From Chloroflexota bacterium (GTDB lineage: Bacteria; Chloroflexota; Anaerolineae; Aggregatilineales; J027), in contig JACRBG010000002.1 in NCBI GenBank assembly GCA_016234595.1, positions 62,001-126,000 on the forward strand: a stretch of 64,000 nt of DNA. The letters are read 5' to 3'. Below the pieces are notes generated by a model, which was given only the letters and a program-made list of their open reading frames with translations, searched no databases and had not been told where the DNA came from. Position numbers and translations under genes: made by a program. Below are positions 16,832-25,819 of the stretch, one piece after another (position 1 is the stretch's first letter; every line of letters starts with the position of its first letter).

Positions 16832-17818
16832 TCAATCTTTGTAAAGCGTGATGGCACACACCGCCAAAGGGCTTCCGTTCTCATGGACGATGGTCAGCGT
16901 AAGGCGATAGTATCCAGTGGGATAGCCTAGCAGTGGCGAGAGCAAGGCCAATTGGGTGTGATAGACAGGCCTTTCGGGCAGGTTTTGGGGTTGGCGGCGC
17001 AGAGAAATGGTTAGGCGGGGTTCATTAATGGGACTATCACCCAATTGTTGAGCCTCGACCCGATAGGTATAGAGGTTGGGGTGTTCAACTGTGCCGATTA
17101 GGGCGGTGGCGTCGTCGTTTAGCTTTGACCCATCCGCTGGAAATTCGATGATGGCGTATTGCTGACAATTGGCGGGCATCATGATGGGGGTGACGCTGGG
17201 GACAGCCGTTTGGGTTGCGATGACGCCGCCTATGAAGCTAGAAAGGGTCGAAGTCGCTCGATTTTCGGCAGCAATGGTTTGATCTAAAGGCGAAAGCGAT
17301 GGGTGGGAGAAAAGACCACCAAAGATCAAAAAGGCATTGATGACCAAAATTACCCCCAAGACGGGCATGATATAACGATAGGGGCCGGACATCAAATCGG
17401 CAGCGCCCGCATAGAAGGGACGTAACCACCCCATGCCGTTTTTTTCCAACCATAGACCGCGTTTGGCGGGGGGTTTATAGGCGGGGCGGGTGGCATAGCG
17501 GCGTGGGGAGTTATAGCTTTGGCGCGAGCGAACGGATTTAGAAGGTGGCGATTTGCCAAAAGCTGAACGACTGTAATAGGCCCAGCGTAAATCGTTATAT
17601 TGGCTGCGGAGTTCGTTGTCGCTCAGAATGGAATAGGCTTCGGTGAGGCGTTGGAATTGCTCGGTGGCCCATTCCATACGATCCAGATTTAGATCGGGAT
17701 GGAATTCTTTGGCCTTTTGGCGATAGGCACGTTGAATCATCTCAGCATCGGCGCTTACTTCAACACCAATGAGCTGATAAAAATCATGTTGGGGGTCGTA
17801 ACGAAGATTAAGGCGCAT
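16832..17818 (-). CDS. Membrane-anchored J-domain protein
   Basis: A 328-residue protein with a J domain at residues 10-75 containing the HPD tripeptide (AKEFHPDLNLD) and the helix III and IV pattern AYSILSDNELRSQYND. A basic, Ser/Arg-rich linker follows. One membrane segment (YIMPVLGVILVINAFLIFGGLF) lies near residues 148-170, and a beta-rich region of about 150 residues is then likely outside the cell. It would recruit DnaK to the inner face of the membrane. It is not DnaJ itself: no Gly/Phe region or zinc centre is present. What the external part does is unknown. It is followed by the phosphoesterase gene. Confidence 0.85.
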   Translation of the reverse strand: MRLNLRYDPQHDFYQLIGVEVSADAEMIQRAYRQKAKEFHPDLNLDRMEWATEQFQRLTEAYSILSDNELRSQYNDLRWAYYSRSAFGKSPPSKSVRSRQSYNSPRRYATRPAYKPPAKRGLWLEKNGMGWLRPFYAGAADLMSGPYRYIMPVLGVILVINAFLIFGGLFSHPSLSPLDQTIAAENRATSTLSSFIGGVIATQTAVPSVTPIMMPANCQQYAIIEFPADGSKLNDDATALIGTVEHPNLYTYRVEAQQLGDSPINEPRLTISLRRQPQNLPERPVYHTQLALLSPLLGYPTGYYRLTLTIVHENGSPLAVCAITLYKD

Positions 17819-17840
17819 TCAACACTAGTGTAATAAAAGC

Positions 17841-18167
17841 TTAGCGGCGACCATACCGACGTTCAGCATCTTCAAAATCGCCTGTATTGACTTCCAGAAT
17901 GACCATGCCACAGTTGCGGCAGACATCGGCATCCACGCGAGTGAGATTGCGAAATGGGCGGAACATATTGCGTAGTTTGCGTAAGGTCAGCCGACGGGGG
18001 GCGAGATAGATATGATCGAACTTGCCACTATAGTCAATGACATAGGCCGCTCCTAAATCATTCGAGCCACAGCGCGGACAGGCCCAATTGACAATGGGAG
18101 AACGTGGGCCGCTGGCTTGGGCTTCAGGCAGGGTTGGTGGGGGGGCCACAGGCATGGGCATTGTCAT
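17841..18167 (-). CDS. Small zinc-ribbon protein, unknown function
   Basis: A 108-residue protein with a Pro-rich N-terminus and two CxxC pairs, CPRCGSND and CRNCGMVIL, separated by about 50 residues. The pairs could bind one zinc ion. The start ATG 18167 has AAAGGTGA about 7 bases upstream; a start further upstream would overlap the MBL gene. It lies between the MBL hydrolase and the J-domain gene on one strand. No membrane segment is visible. The function is not recognised. Confidence 0.72.
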   Translation of the reverse strand: MTMPMPVAPPPTLPEAQASGPRSPIVNWACPRCGSNDLGAAYVIDYSGKFDHIYLAPRRLTLRKLRNMFRPFRNLTRVDADVCRNCGMVILEVNTGDFEDAERRYGRR

Positions 18168-18202
18168 AAAACCATCACCTTTCGGACACTCGCTAAATAT
18201 CA

Positions 18203-18964
18203 CTAAATATCATAGACACTGAAATCGGCAGCTAATTCGATGGGGCCATTATAGGTTTGACGGGCTTCATCCAGCAGCCGGGTGGGGTCTTTTTCCCACA
18301 CTTCGTAATGAATCAACACCAAGCGCTTCGAATTGGCCTCGGCAGCGATTTCACCCGCTTGGGCCGCGCTGGAATGCCCAGCAGGATCAGCCCCGGCGGA
18401 TTCATGGAATAACAAATCGGCCTCGTGCCCGATGCGAACGACATTAGGTGTTGGGGCAGTGTCACAAGAATACCCCACGATTTTATTGGATGCACGACTT
18501 TCAATCCGCAGGCCCATAGTGGGGATGCCATAATGCTTGACAGGCCATGAGGTAATGCGGAAATCGGGATTATCCAACACCAATTGTTCTTCGCGTTCGG
18601 GGATGCGATGGAAAGCCACCGGAAAAAACTGAGGCCAGTCATCCCACTGAAAAGCCGCCATCATGTCCTCAGTACGCTCTAGACAATGATGGAAGCCATA
18701 GATGCGAAGGGGTTTTTTGCGCCCTAACAACCACATGTGCATCAGCAAAATGGGCACACCATAGACATGATCGGGGTGGAAGTGGGTCAAGATCATATCG
18801 GTGAGTTGGTTGTGGTGGATGCCAAAACGTCGCAGATTGACGACCGGATTGGAGCCACAGTCTACCAATACCACGCTATGTTCGCCCTGTAAGGCAAAAT
18901 GTGTATTGTCGTGTTCAGCATCCGATACGGCTGCCGCTGACCCTAACACGATTAATCGAGCCAT
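18203..18964 (-). CDS. MBL-fold hydrolase, ribonuclease Z-like
   Basis: A 253-residue metallo-beta-lactamase-fold protein with the full metal-binding set: THFHPDHVYG near residues 60-69, a downstream His in WPVKHYG, the Asp in GYSCDTAPT and HESAG, and a late His in RLVLIHYE. This arrangement is that of the RNase Z/ElaC group, but the flexible exosite arm is not obvious, so tRNA 3' processing is not assured. Related enzymes hydrolyse phosphodiesters or lactones. It stands 36 bases upstream of the zinc-ribbon gene and 47 bases downstream of the SpoIIM-permease gene. Confidence 0.82.
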   Translation of the reverse strand: MARLIVLGSAAAVSDAEHDNTHFALQGEHSVVLVDCGSNPVVNLRRFGIHHNQLTDMILTHFHPDHVYGVPILLMHMWLLGRKKPLRIYGFHHCLERTEDMMAAFQWDDWPQFFPVAFHRIPEREEQLVLDNPDFRITSWPVKHYGIPTMGLRIESRASNKIVGYSCDTAPTPNVVRIGHEADLLFHESAGADPAGHSSAAQAGEIAAEANSKRLVLIHYEVWEKDPTRLLDEARQTYNGPIELAADFSVYDI

Positions 18965-19010
18965 AAAATTCCTTTGAGATAGGGCAGAATTCGCTGTCCT
19001 ATCGGATTAT

Positions 19011-20549
19011 TTACAAGGTGAGCGCCCACTCCACCACTTTCGGGGTGACATACACCTCGAAAATACCAGCGATAATGAGGAGAGGCAGCACGACAGTCAA
19101 TCCAATTTTCACCACATCGGCCAATGCACGCAACCACGCTTCACCGACTGTCATGTTTTTGGGTGGTTTGGTTGGCACACTGCCAAAACGCAGGCCAGCG
19201 GCTCCAGCAATGATGATGGCCGGGATTTCAAAAATACCATGTGGGATGATTGCCACGATAAATGGTATTGGGCTAATCCCTGCCGCTGCAACATTCCCCA
19301 TTAAATACCCAAGTATCCCAAAAGGCAAGGCGACGAAGAAAATTGACCCTGCGCCAAAGCTAAACGCACCCAAAAGCGTGGCGACCAGCAGCACTCGTAT
19401 ATTTTGGCTGATAGCAAGACCAACCCAACGGGGGTCTTTTTGGGCCGTTTCCCAAATACTCCGCAGATTGTCTAGGACTTCACTATTGTCTTTATTGCTA
19501 AGGGGAAGCTGCCATTTGGTGGAAAGTGCCCACCCCGCCGCAAAAGCCGCGATGATTGCTATGGACATGGCTAAGCTGGCAACCCGCAAGTTGCGAATGG
19601 TTGGGAAAACGGTCTTACGATAATACCGAATTGGGTTTAGCCGAATGGGGCGGCCAGTGGCTTTGGCGGATTGACGTTCCGCGCGGGTGACACCCGTTAA
19701 TTGTTCCCAGAAAACTCGCCATGCCCAGCGTAAATTGATTTCATCAATGGAACGGCCCAGCAATTCTTCGCGGTTAAAAATGCTGGCGCCTGTGCGTACC
19801 AATAAAGTGGTGACAACTAACAGGCCCGCCGCGACATACCACAGCACAAAACGCCGGTAGGGCTGAATCATGATGATACTTTCGCCAATGACCAAGAGAG
19901 ACATGGGCAAAATGATGACGCTGGCTAGGAGATTGGCAGCACGGGTTGAGGTGGTTTGGCTGGAAACCACGACGGCCCCTGTCACCATAACGAGTGCTTG
20001 CACAGTGGTCAAGGCGACAATCATAAGGATGAGAACAGGGTCAGGTCGCCATTTTTGTTCACCCCAAATCAATTGACCGATATAGAGGCCAATGCCGAGA
20101 TAGGCCGCCGCGACGGGTGGAATCATGGCAGCGAAGACTTTACCCAGATATAGCTCGGTGTTGGTTAAGGGGGTTGAGAGCAATGGCTCCAAACTGCGGC
20201 GTTCTTTTTCACCCACAAAGGTTTCGAGGGCGATGACCAGTGAAATGCTCACCGGGAAAAACCCGACGAGCATGGGCATTAGCGGCAAAAACGCCTCGAT
20301 GAATTCCTTGCCATCCGCGCCCTGCTTGTCAAAATAGTTAATGAAGATGCGACTGCTGAAATTGGCAAGGGTCGGGAAAAACAGGGTTAAAATGAAAATC
20401 GGCACGACAATACGCCAATCGCGGAAGCTGTCGCGAACTTCGCGGCGGGTAATGACCCAAGCATTTTTGATGGTATCGAGCCAACCGACCTGATCGCCAA
20501 AATGATCTTGGACATGCTCACGATTAATCAGTGGCGTGCTTGGGCTCAT
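19011..20549 (-). CDS. ABC-2 type permease fused to a SpoIIM/DUF95 domain
   Basis: A 512-residue membrane protein. The N-terminal half (residues 20-275) is an ABC-2-type permease with an RREVRDSFRDWRIVV amphipathic start, a GEKERRSLEPLLSTPLTNTELYLGK loop typical of ABC-2 and NatB-like exporters, and about six membrane segments. The C-terminal half (residues about 330-512) matches SpoIIM/DUF95: NIRVLLVATLLG, PHGIFEIPAIIIAGAAGLRFG and further segments. ATG 20549 follows AGGAGAA and overlaps the end of the ATPase gene by 26 bases, so the two form one exporter. The substrate is unknown. In other genomes SpoIIM-like proteins are usually separate, so the fusion is noteworthy. Confidence 0.85.
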   Translation of the reverse strand: MSPSTPLINREHVQDHFGDQVGWLDTIKNAWVITRREVRDSFRDWRIVVPIFILTLFFPTLANFSSRIFINYFDKQGADGKEFIEAFLPLMPMLVGFFPVSISLVIALETFVGEKERRSLEPLLSTPLTNTELYLGKVFAAMIPPVAAAYLGIGLYIGQLIWGEQKWRPDPVLILMIVALTTVQALVMVTGAVVVSSQTTSTRAANLLASVIILPMSLLVIGESIIMIQPYRRFVLWYVAAGLLVVTTLLVRTGASIFNREELLGRSIDEINLRWAWRVFWEQLTGVTRAERQSAKATGRPIRLNPIRYYRKTVFPTIRNLRVASLAMSIAIIAAFAAGWALSTKWQLPLSNKDNSEVLDNLRSIWETAQKDPRWVGLAISQNIRVLLVATLLGAFSFGAGSIFFVALPFGILGYLMGNVAAAGISPIPFIVAIIPHGIFEIPAIIIAGAAGLRFGSVPTKPPKNMTVGEAWLRALADVVKIGLTVVLPLLIIAGIFEVYVTPKVVEWALTL

Positions 20550-21483
20550 CGGCTTTCTTCTCCTGTCCTTCATCTTCTTCGACGATTTGTAGATAGACAT
20601 CTTCCAGTGTTTGGGTCAGTTGGCTGAGAGTGATGACATCAATGCCCAAACCTATCACTCGGCGTATAACCTGTGGGTTGATTTCAGCAGGTTTGAAAGC
20701 CTCATAACGCAGCCAGTTGTCGCCACTTTCGACGACCTTGACTAAGGGGGTCAATTCTTTGGCAAGGCCATTGAGGGGTTGGGAAGTTTTGAGTTCCATC
20801 AAAGGTGGCCCAACAAAACGATGGGCAAGGTCTTCCATATTGCCAAAGGCTACAATCCGTCCACGCCGAATGACCGCAATGTTATCGGCAAGGGCTTGGG
20901 CTTCAGTCAGATTGTGGGTGGTCAAAATAATGGTGCGGGCGTCTTGGCGCAGTTCCATGATGGCATCACGTACTAATTTGGCACTTTGGGGATCCATCGC
21001 GCTGGTGGGTTCGTCCAGAAGCAACACAGGCGGGTCGTGTAGCAAGGAGCGAACAAGGGCCAGTTTTTGCTTCATGCCTTTGGAATATTCACCCACCCGC
21101 TTGTCAAAGGCATCACCCAACCCGAACCGCGTCATCAATTCTTCAGCGCGTTTGTAGCGAACATCGGCGGGGAGGCGATAGATACGCCCGAAAAAGTCGA
21201 GATATTCGAGACCCCGCATGCGTTCATAGAGGCCATGCTGTTCCGTCAAAACGCCTACACTAGCCCGCACCCGCGCTGCATCCTTGACTACATCGTAACC
21301 CGCAACCTTGGCCCAGCCAGAAGTAGGGGCAAGGATGGAGGTCAACATACGGATGGTGGTGGTTTTGCCAGCCCCATTTGGGCCTAAGATTGCCAATACC
21401 GTACCCGATGGAACGAAGAGGTTTACATTGTGGACGGCCTCGAAATCACCGAAAAACTTGGTTAGACCCTCGGTTTCGATCAT
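20524..21483 (-). CDS. ABC transporter ATP-binding protein
   Basis: A 319-residue ABC ATPase. Walker A is GPNGAGKTTT (residues 35-44), the signature is EYSKGMKQKLAL, Walker B is VLLLDEPTSAMDP and the switch His lies in IILTTHNL. The C-terminal 90 residues form the extension typical of ABC-2 exporters (NatA, CcmA or drug/lipid type). It pairs with the SpoIIM-fused permease, whose start codon overlaps its 3' end. Together they form an exporter of unknown substrate. The protein is complete. Confidence 0.92.
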   Translation of the reverse strand: MIETEGLTKFFGDFEAVHNVNLFVPSGTVLAILGPNGAGKTTTIRMLTSILAPTSGWAKVAGYDVVKDAARVRASVGVLTEQHGLYERMRGLEYLDFFGRIYRLPADVRYKRAEELMTRFGLGDAFDKRVGEYSKGMKQKLALVRSLLHDPPVLLLDEPTSAMDPQSAKLVRDAIMELRQDARTIILTTHNLTEAQALADNIAVIRRGRIVAFGNMEDLAHRFVGPPLMELKTSQPLNGLAKELTPLVKVVESGDNWLRYEAFKPAEINPQVIRRVIGLGIDVITLSQLTQTLEDVYLQIVEEDEGQEKKADEPKHATD

Positions 21484-21586
21484 ATAAATCCGTATCCTTT
21501 TGATCAGGCGTTGTTATTTAATTGTAAGGAATTGTTAAAAAATCTGAATAGTATTGCGGGCATGGTTTACGTGAAAAATTCGTGAA

Positions 21587-22402
21587 TTAACGGCGGAAGT
21601 TCCACGCAGGGTCGGCATAAATTTCTTGAGCTAGTTGATTGGCGCGGTCTTCTTCATCTTGGCTTAGATCGGTAGCGTCTAGTGGGATATCAAAGGTTGT
21701 GCCAAAAGCCTCGGCCATCGTATAGGCGGCTTTGTCCCAATCGAGTTCGTAACCGAGAGCCTCTTCAACTGTACAGGCTCGTTGACGTACGCGTATTTTG
21801 GCCGATTCACGTTCGTCCTCATTTTCAAAAACGAGGGCATCACAGATGCGGGCGACATCCCCCCAGAGAGGTAATGACCCGTGCTGCAAGACGGCCTTCG
21901 ATCGGCGGACTTGAGCACTGCCGATTAATTTGCGATCTTGAAAGGTGATTTCATAGTTAGAGGGTACCTCAAAACAAACTGGGCCCGTGGTTGTGGGGGT
22001 CTCATGTAAGGGCATACTTGCAGCAGGGACGCCAAGTTGATGCAGGCCATTGAGCAAAGCAGCGCTGAGTCGGCGATAACTGGTCAATATGTCACCTTCG
22101 ACGATGGGGTGGTCTTCGGGAAAGGCGATGCTGTAGGTCAATTCATCGGTGTGCAAAATGGCTTTACCACCTGTAGCCCGCCGTACCAACCCCCAACCGT
22201 GTGTGGTGATGCGTTCCATATCAGCTTCACGGCTGAATTGCCCATAACCAAGCGAAAGGCAGGCAGGTTGCCAAGCATAAAACCGCAACGTGGGGGCGAT
22301 GATATTAGTACTAACCGCTTCCATAATGGCTTGGTCAATTGCCATATTGGTTGGGCCGTCGAGTGGAGGGTGAAAAATTACACGCCAAGCATTTGTAGAC
22401 AT
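21587..22402 (-). CDS. Lipoate-protein ligase family (LplA/LipM-like)
   Basis: A 271-residue biotin/lipoate A/B ligase family protein. Family motifs are visible: NMAIDQAIMEA, the RRATGGKAILH loop with the substrate-contacting Arg-Arg and the Lys in KAILH-type position, and CFEVPSNYEITFQDRKLIGSAQVRRSKAVLQHGSL. Such enzymes attach lipoate or transfer octanoyl groups to E2 and GcvH lysyl domains. The start at ATG 22402 is favoured because it opens the family core; an upstream ATG adds four residues. It stands alone on the minus strand, divergent from the helicase gene. Confidence 0.85.
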   Translation of the reverse strand: MSTNAWRVIFHPPLDGPTNMAIDQAIMEAVSTNIIAPTLRFYAWQPACLSLGYGQFSREADMERITTHGWGLVRRATGGKAILHTDELTYSIAFPEDHPIVEGDILTSYRRLSAALLNGLHQLGVPAASMPLHETPTTTGPVCFEVPSNYEITFQDRKLIGSAQVRRSKAVLQHGSLPLWGDVARICDALVFENEDERESAKIRVRQRACTVEEALGYELDWDKAAYTMAEAFGTTFDIPLDATDLSQDEEDRANQLAQEIYADPAWNFRR

Positions 22403-22505
22403 ATCAAATCTCACTGAATTCTCAATTCTTTATTCTACTTCGATTGATGCTTACAGGAAACCACCGCTTACTGGCCTACCAAAAATCGCAAAAATTTTCA
22501 GTCAG

Positions 22506-22536
22506 TTGTTCTAATTTTGCCAAATGGCGCTATAAT
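22506..22536 (+). promoter_or_regulatory. Candidate promoter of the NERD-helicase gene
   Basis: A perfect TATAAT (22531-22536) lies 58 bases upstream of the helicase start. The only -35 candidate is TTGTTC (22506-22511) with a long 19-base spacer, so the call rests mainly on the -10 box. Confidence 0.45.
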
Positions 22537-22593
22537 GCGAAATATGTGTACGCAATCCTAACAAGATTAAAACTTTAGGCCAATTTTTGAATC

Positions 22594-24651
22594 ATGAGTG
22601 TCCGTACCCTTGCTGGTCAAGCTGAACATGAACGATTGCAGGTGGCTATCCACGCAGCCAAACTGCGCGTCGTGGGCCATCAAGATATTTTTGATCTGGC
22701 GCAAATCGGCTTAATGGCGTCCATCCTCGAAATTTATGGGCCCAGTGAACACGGCTTTGTTTATGCGGAACCTGCCCTGCTGGATGCTCAAGTGCCTCCC
22801 CCGGATTTGGTCTTGGCACATCCAACCCTCGGCGTGATTGTGTTTGAGGTCAAAGCCTATGACCTTGATTTTATTGAGGGAATGGAAGCAGGTAGCCTTA
22901 AAATTCGGCGGCACGGACAAGTATCGTTGGTCAACCCTTTACGACAAGCCCAACGTGGCATGTTTGCCATCAAAGATGCCTATGAAAAGCTAGCCCCCGG
23001 TACGCCGCGCCCACTGTTTCATTCGATGGTGGCCTTGCCGAATATCGCAGAAGATGAATGGAACTGGCTGGGGTATGACCGCTGCATGGATGGGCGATTG
23101 GTGTTATTTGCGGAGCATCTGCACGACACGGCACAATTGCAAGCCAAGATTACAGCATTTATTCAGCAGGCGCGGCAGCGGACAGGCCGAATTGACCCCT
23201 ATCCCCCGAATGCCGAGGCGACCTTATTGCGGGTTTTTGGCGATTCGGCGGTCTTAAATGATGCACGACAACTGGTGCATCAATTTGAGGGACTGGGAGC
23301 GGAAATTGACCGGATTGAACAGGCGCATAAACAACTATCCGCCGAGCAACAACACCTTTCGCGCATGGATACGTGGGGGCATCCCTTTTTGGTGCGGGGG
23401 GTGGCGGGATCGGGCAAAAGCATTGTGTTAGCCAATCAAGTCGCGCGCACGATTTATCGGCACGAAAAATTACATGACCAACTGGCACTGTTTGAAGAAC
23501 ATCAACATCCCCTACCCCGTATCGGTGTGATTTGTTTTAATCGCAGTTTAGTGGCCTTATTGCGGGATCGGATTGCGCGGGCGTATCAGGCTTTGACCGG
23601 GGAAGAGCTGCCAGATTTTGTGACGGTGATTGATTTAAATGCCATGCTGTATCACATCGGGACGACCTTAGGTGAACCCCATTTTCGGTATGTGCGGGCT
23701 GGAACTGCGCCGGACGCTGAAAAACGGGCCCGCAAACATTTGCAGCAAATTGAGACGCTGCGCACCAACCGGCCCGATTTATATGAAACTATCGTATTTG
23801 ACGCCCTGTTTATTGACGAGGGGCAAGATGCCCACCCCGAAGAATATGCTGTTTTACATGCGTTGATGCGCCCTACGCCGCAAACAGGCGAACGCAGCAT
23901 GATGATTTTTTATGATGATGCCCAAAATGTGTATGGACATCCACCCCCCACATGGCGCAATTTCAGCTTGAATTTGGCCGGGGGACGGGCGGCGATTATG
24001 GAGCAGTGCTATCGCAACAGCCGCGAGATTGTCGAATTAGGGCTGAATGTACTGCTAGGGGTTCATGCACCGCAGCAGGTGCGGGTAGCAACGCGCCGTT
24101 TTGCCGATATTCATACCTTGCAAGAGAAAAAATTGGTTGAAGAAATAGCAGAGGGCTGGCAGGTGAATTTTGCCCAAACGGCGGGGATAGACCCGATTGT
24201 GCGGGGCTTTGAGGCACGTGTTGAGCAACTGGATTGGGTAGCCGACGCTGTGGCGACTCTGTTAGAAGATGAACAGGTTCGGCCCGAACATCTACTCATC
24301 CTTGCACCCAAGGCTAATTCATTTAACCATCTCAGTCGGCGGATCGGGCAGTTGACCAAAAGTAAAGTGCCGCTGCGTTTGATCGGTGGCCCTTTTCAAC
24401 AGCATTTAGACGAGTTGCTGATTAGCCCCGATCATCTCACACTGGCGACGATTCATGCCGCCAAAGGCTATGATGCCCCAATTGTGTTTCTGGTAGATGT
24501 TGACCAGATTGAAACCACTGTAATCGGACGGGCCCTTTTTTATGTGGGGGTCACACGGGCCAAACGCTATTTGTTTGTGACGGGTGTGCAGCATCCTAAA
24601 TCGTTGCTGACCGAAGCGATGGCAACCCAGAATCCGCCCCATAACCACTAA
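22594..24651 (+). CDS. NERD-domain UvrD-like DNA/RNA helicase
   Basis: A 685-residue protein. The N-terminal NERD (nuclease-related) region contains PDLVLAHPTLGVIVFEVKAYDL, with the acidic and E-x-K residues of a restriction-nuclease-like fold. A superfamily 1 helicase follows: Walker A VAGSGKSIVLA (about residue 268), FIDEGQDAHPEEY as motif II, an ATIHAAKGYDAP motif V and YVGVTRAKRYLF motif VI. NERD-helicases are probably DNA-repair or phage-defence enzymes; the function of this one is not known. No Shine-Dalgarno is seen at the ATG. The gene stands alone between the lipoate ligase and the sugar transferase. Confidence 0.85.
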   Translation: MSVRTLAGQAEHERLQVAIHAAKLRVVGHQDIFDLAQIGLMASILEIYGPSEHGFVYAEPALLDAQVPPPDLVLAHPTLGVIVFEVKAYDLDFIEGMEAGSLKIRRHGQVSLVNPLRQAQRGMFAIKDAYEKLAPGTPRPLFHSMVALPNIAEDEWNWLGYDRCMDGRLVLFAEHLHDTAQLQAKITAFIQQARQRTGRIDPYPPNAEATLLRVFGDSAVLNDARQLVHQFEGLGAEIDRIEQAHKQLSAEQQHLSRMDTWGHPFLVRGVAGSGKSIVLANQVARTIYRHEKLHDQLALFEEHQHPLPRIGVICFNRSLVALLRDRIARAYQALTGEELPDFVTVIDLNAMLYHIGTTLGEPHFRYVRAGTAPDAEKRARKHLQQIETLRTNRPDLYETIVFDALFIDEGQDAHPEEYAVLHALMRPTPQTGERSMMIFYDDAQNVYGHPPPTWRNFSLNLAGGRAAIMEQCYRNSREIVELGLNVLLGVHAPQQVRVATRRFADIHTLQEKKLVEEIAEGWQVNFAQTAGIDPIVRGFEARVEQLDWVADAVATLLEDEQVRPEHLLILAPKANSFNHLSRRIGQLTKSKVPLRLIGGPFQQHLDELLISPDHLTLATIHAAKGYDAPIVFLVDVDQIETTVIGRALFYVGVTRAKRYLFVTGVQHPKSLLTEAMATQNPPHNH

Positions 24652-24702
24652 TTATTCCCAAATCTTTTATATTGCTGACCCTCGAAACGCATTAACCCTC
24701 AA

Positions 24703-24736
24703 CTTTGTACGGCGTGGAGTGTTACTCCTTACAAAG
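24703..24736. repeat. Nested inverted repeat in a 406-base gene-free stretch
   Basis: CTTTGTA (24703-24709) and TACAAAG (24730-24736) flank an inner hairpin GGAGT-gtt-ACTCC (24716-24728). There is no T-run, so it is not an obvious terminator of the helicase gene. The rest of the stretch 24652-25057 contains no gene or motif that I can name; it is the leader region of the sugar transferase. Confidence 0.5.
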
Positions 24737-25057
24737 CCGCAAGGTGTTTTGATTGTGCCCATTTTAATTGAGGGGGCGTTGCACTAGGCGATCCCGATCA
24801 GGATGCAGGCAAAATATTATCGCTTAAAGAAATTTAGTGATGCTGAAAGGAGACTGAAAGCTCCCCGTTAGCTGTATTGCAAGGCCACCCGCGTACCATT
24901 AAAAACTGTAGATGGGAACTCACAAACCTAAGGAAAGAAAAAACAAACTTTCTGAATTTTTTGTAAAAAAGCCCCCATCCACCAACCCACAACCTCCAAA
25001 GTGGGCGACAGAAACAGTGCAGTTCATAAATATGGTAGCTTTCGGGGGAAAGTCCCA

Positions 25058-25819
25058 ATGCAAATCGAAAAATCACTGGCAGTCAATAATCAACAGGCTA
25101 AAGAGCAATTGAAGGGCATGACCCGCAATCTGCGTACCTATGCCTACTTCACTGCCAAGCGCATGATTGACATTGTGGTCTCCAGTTTCGTCTTGGCAAC
25201 CGCTGGCGTTTTCATGCTGTTGCTAGCGATACTCATCGAAATCGAAACACCCGGCTCAGCGATTTTCGCCCAAGAACGTGTGACTGCCCGCCGCAAACGC
25301 ATTGTCAATAGCAAGGCTGAATTTGACGTGGTAACTTTCACCTGCTATAAATTCCGTACCATGTACAAAGATTCTTCGAGCGACATGCACAAGGCGTTTG
25401 TTAAGGCTTTTATCAAGAATGACGCGGTAGCAATGGCGGCTATCAATGGCGAAGAAAATGCCGAAATCAAGAAAATTGTCAAAGACCCGCGCGTGACGGT
25501 GATTGGAAAGTTCCTACGCAAGACCAGCTTAGACGAACTGCCCCAATTCATCAATGTGCTCAAGGGTGAAATGACACTGGTTGGCCCCCGCCCCTGCATT
25601 CCATACGAAGTGGAAGAATATGAGGGGTGGCACAAACAACGGTTACAGGCGGTTGGTGGGATCACGGGTCTGTGGCAGGTAAGTGCCCGCAGCGCCGCTG
25701 ATTTCGATGGAATGTGCAAGCTGGACATTGAATACATCGAACAACGCTCGTTGATGACCGACATCAAGTTGATTTTGATGACCCCTATTGTGATGATTTT
25801 TGGCCGAGGTGGGTTCTGA
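25058..25819 (+). CDS. Bacterial sugar transferase (initiating glycosylphosphotransferase)
   Basis: A 253-residue member of the bacterial sugar transferase family (WcaJ/PglC-like core). One membrane segment (VSSFVLATAGVFMLLLAILIE) is followed by KFRTMYKDS, then KDPRVTVIGKFLRKTSLDELPQ, LVGPRP, and the C-terminal GLWQVSAR and DIEYI stretch. It transfers a sugar phosphate from a UDP-sugar to undecaprenyl phosphate, starting exopolysaccharide or glycan assembly. No other polysaccharide genes surround it. The start ATG 25058 is preferred over GTG 25001 because the family begins near the KSLAV residues. A 406-base leader precedes it. Confidence 0.88.
   Translation: MQIEKSLAVNNQQAKEQLKGMTRNLRTYAYFTAKRMIDIVVSSFVLATAGVFMLLLAILIEIETPGSAIFAQERVTARRKRIVNSKAEFDVVTFTCYKFRTMYKDSSSDMHKAFVKAFIKNDAVAMAAINGEENAEIKKIVKDPRVTVIGKFLRKTSLDELPQFINVLKGEMTLVGPRPCIPYEVEEYEGWHKQRLQAVGGITGLWQVSARSAADFDGMCKLDIEYIEQRSLMTDIKLILMTPIVMIFGRGGF

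Noticed and set aside
22594-24651. NERD-helicase as part of a defence system
   Set aside because: It stands alone between housekeeping genes, with no nuclease, toxin or methyltransferase partner.
24652-25057. Known riboswitch (c-di-GMP, cobalamin, fluoride, tetrahydrofolate) before the sugar transferase
   Set aside because: I compared the conserved cores by eye and none matches; only an unassigned hairpin remains.
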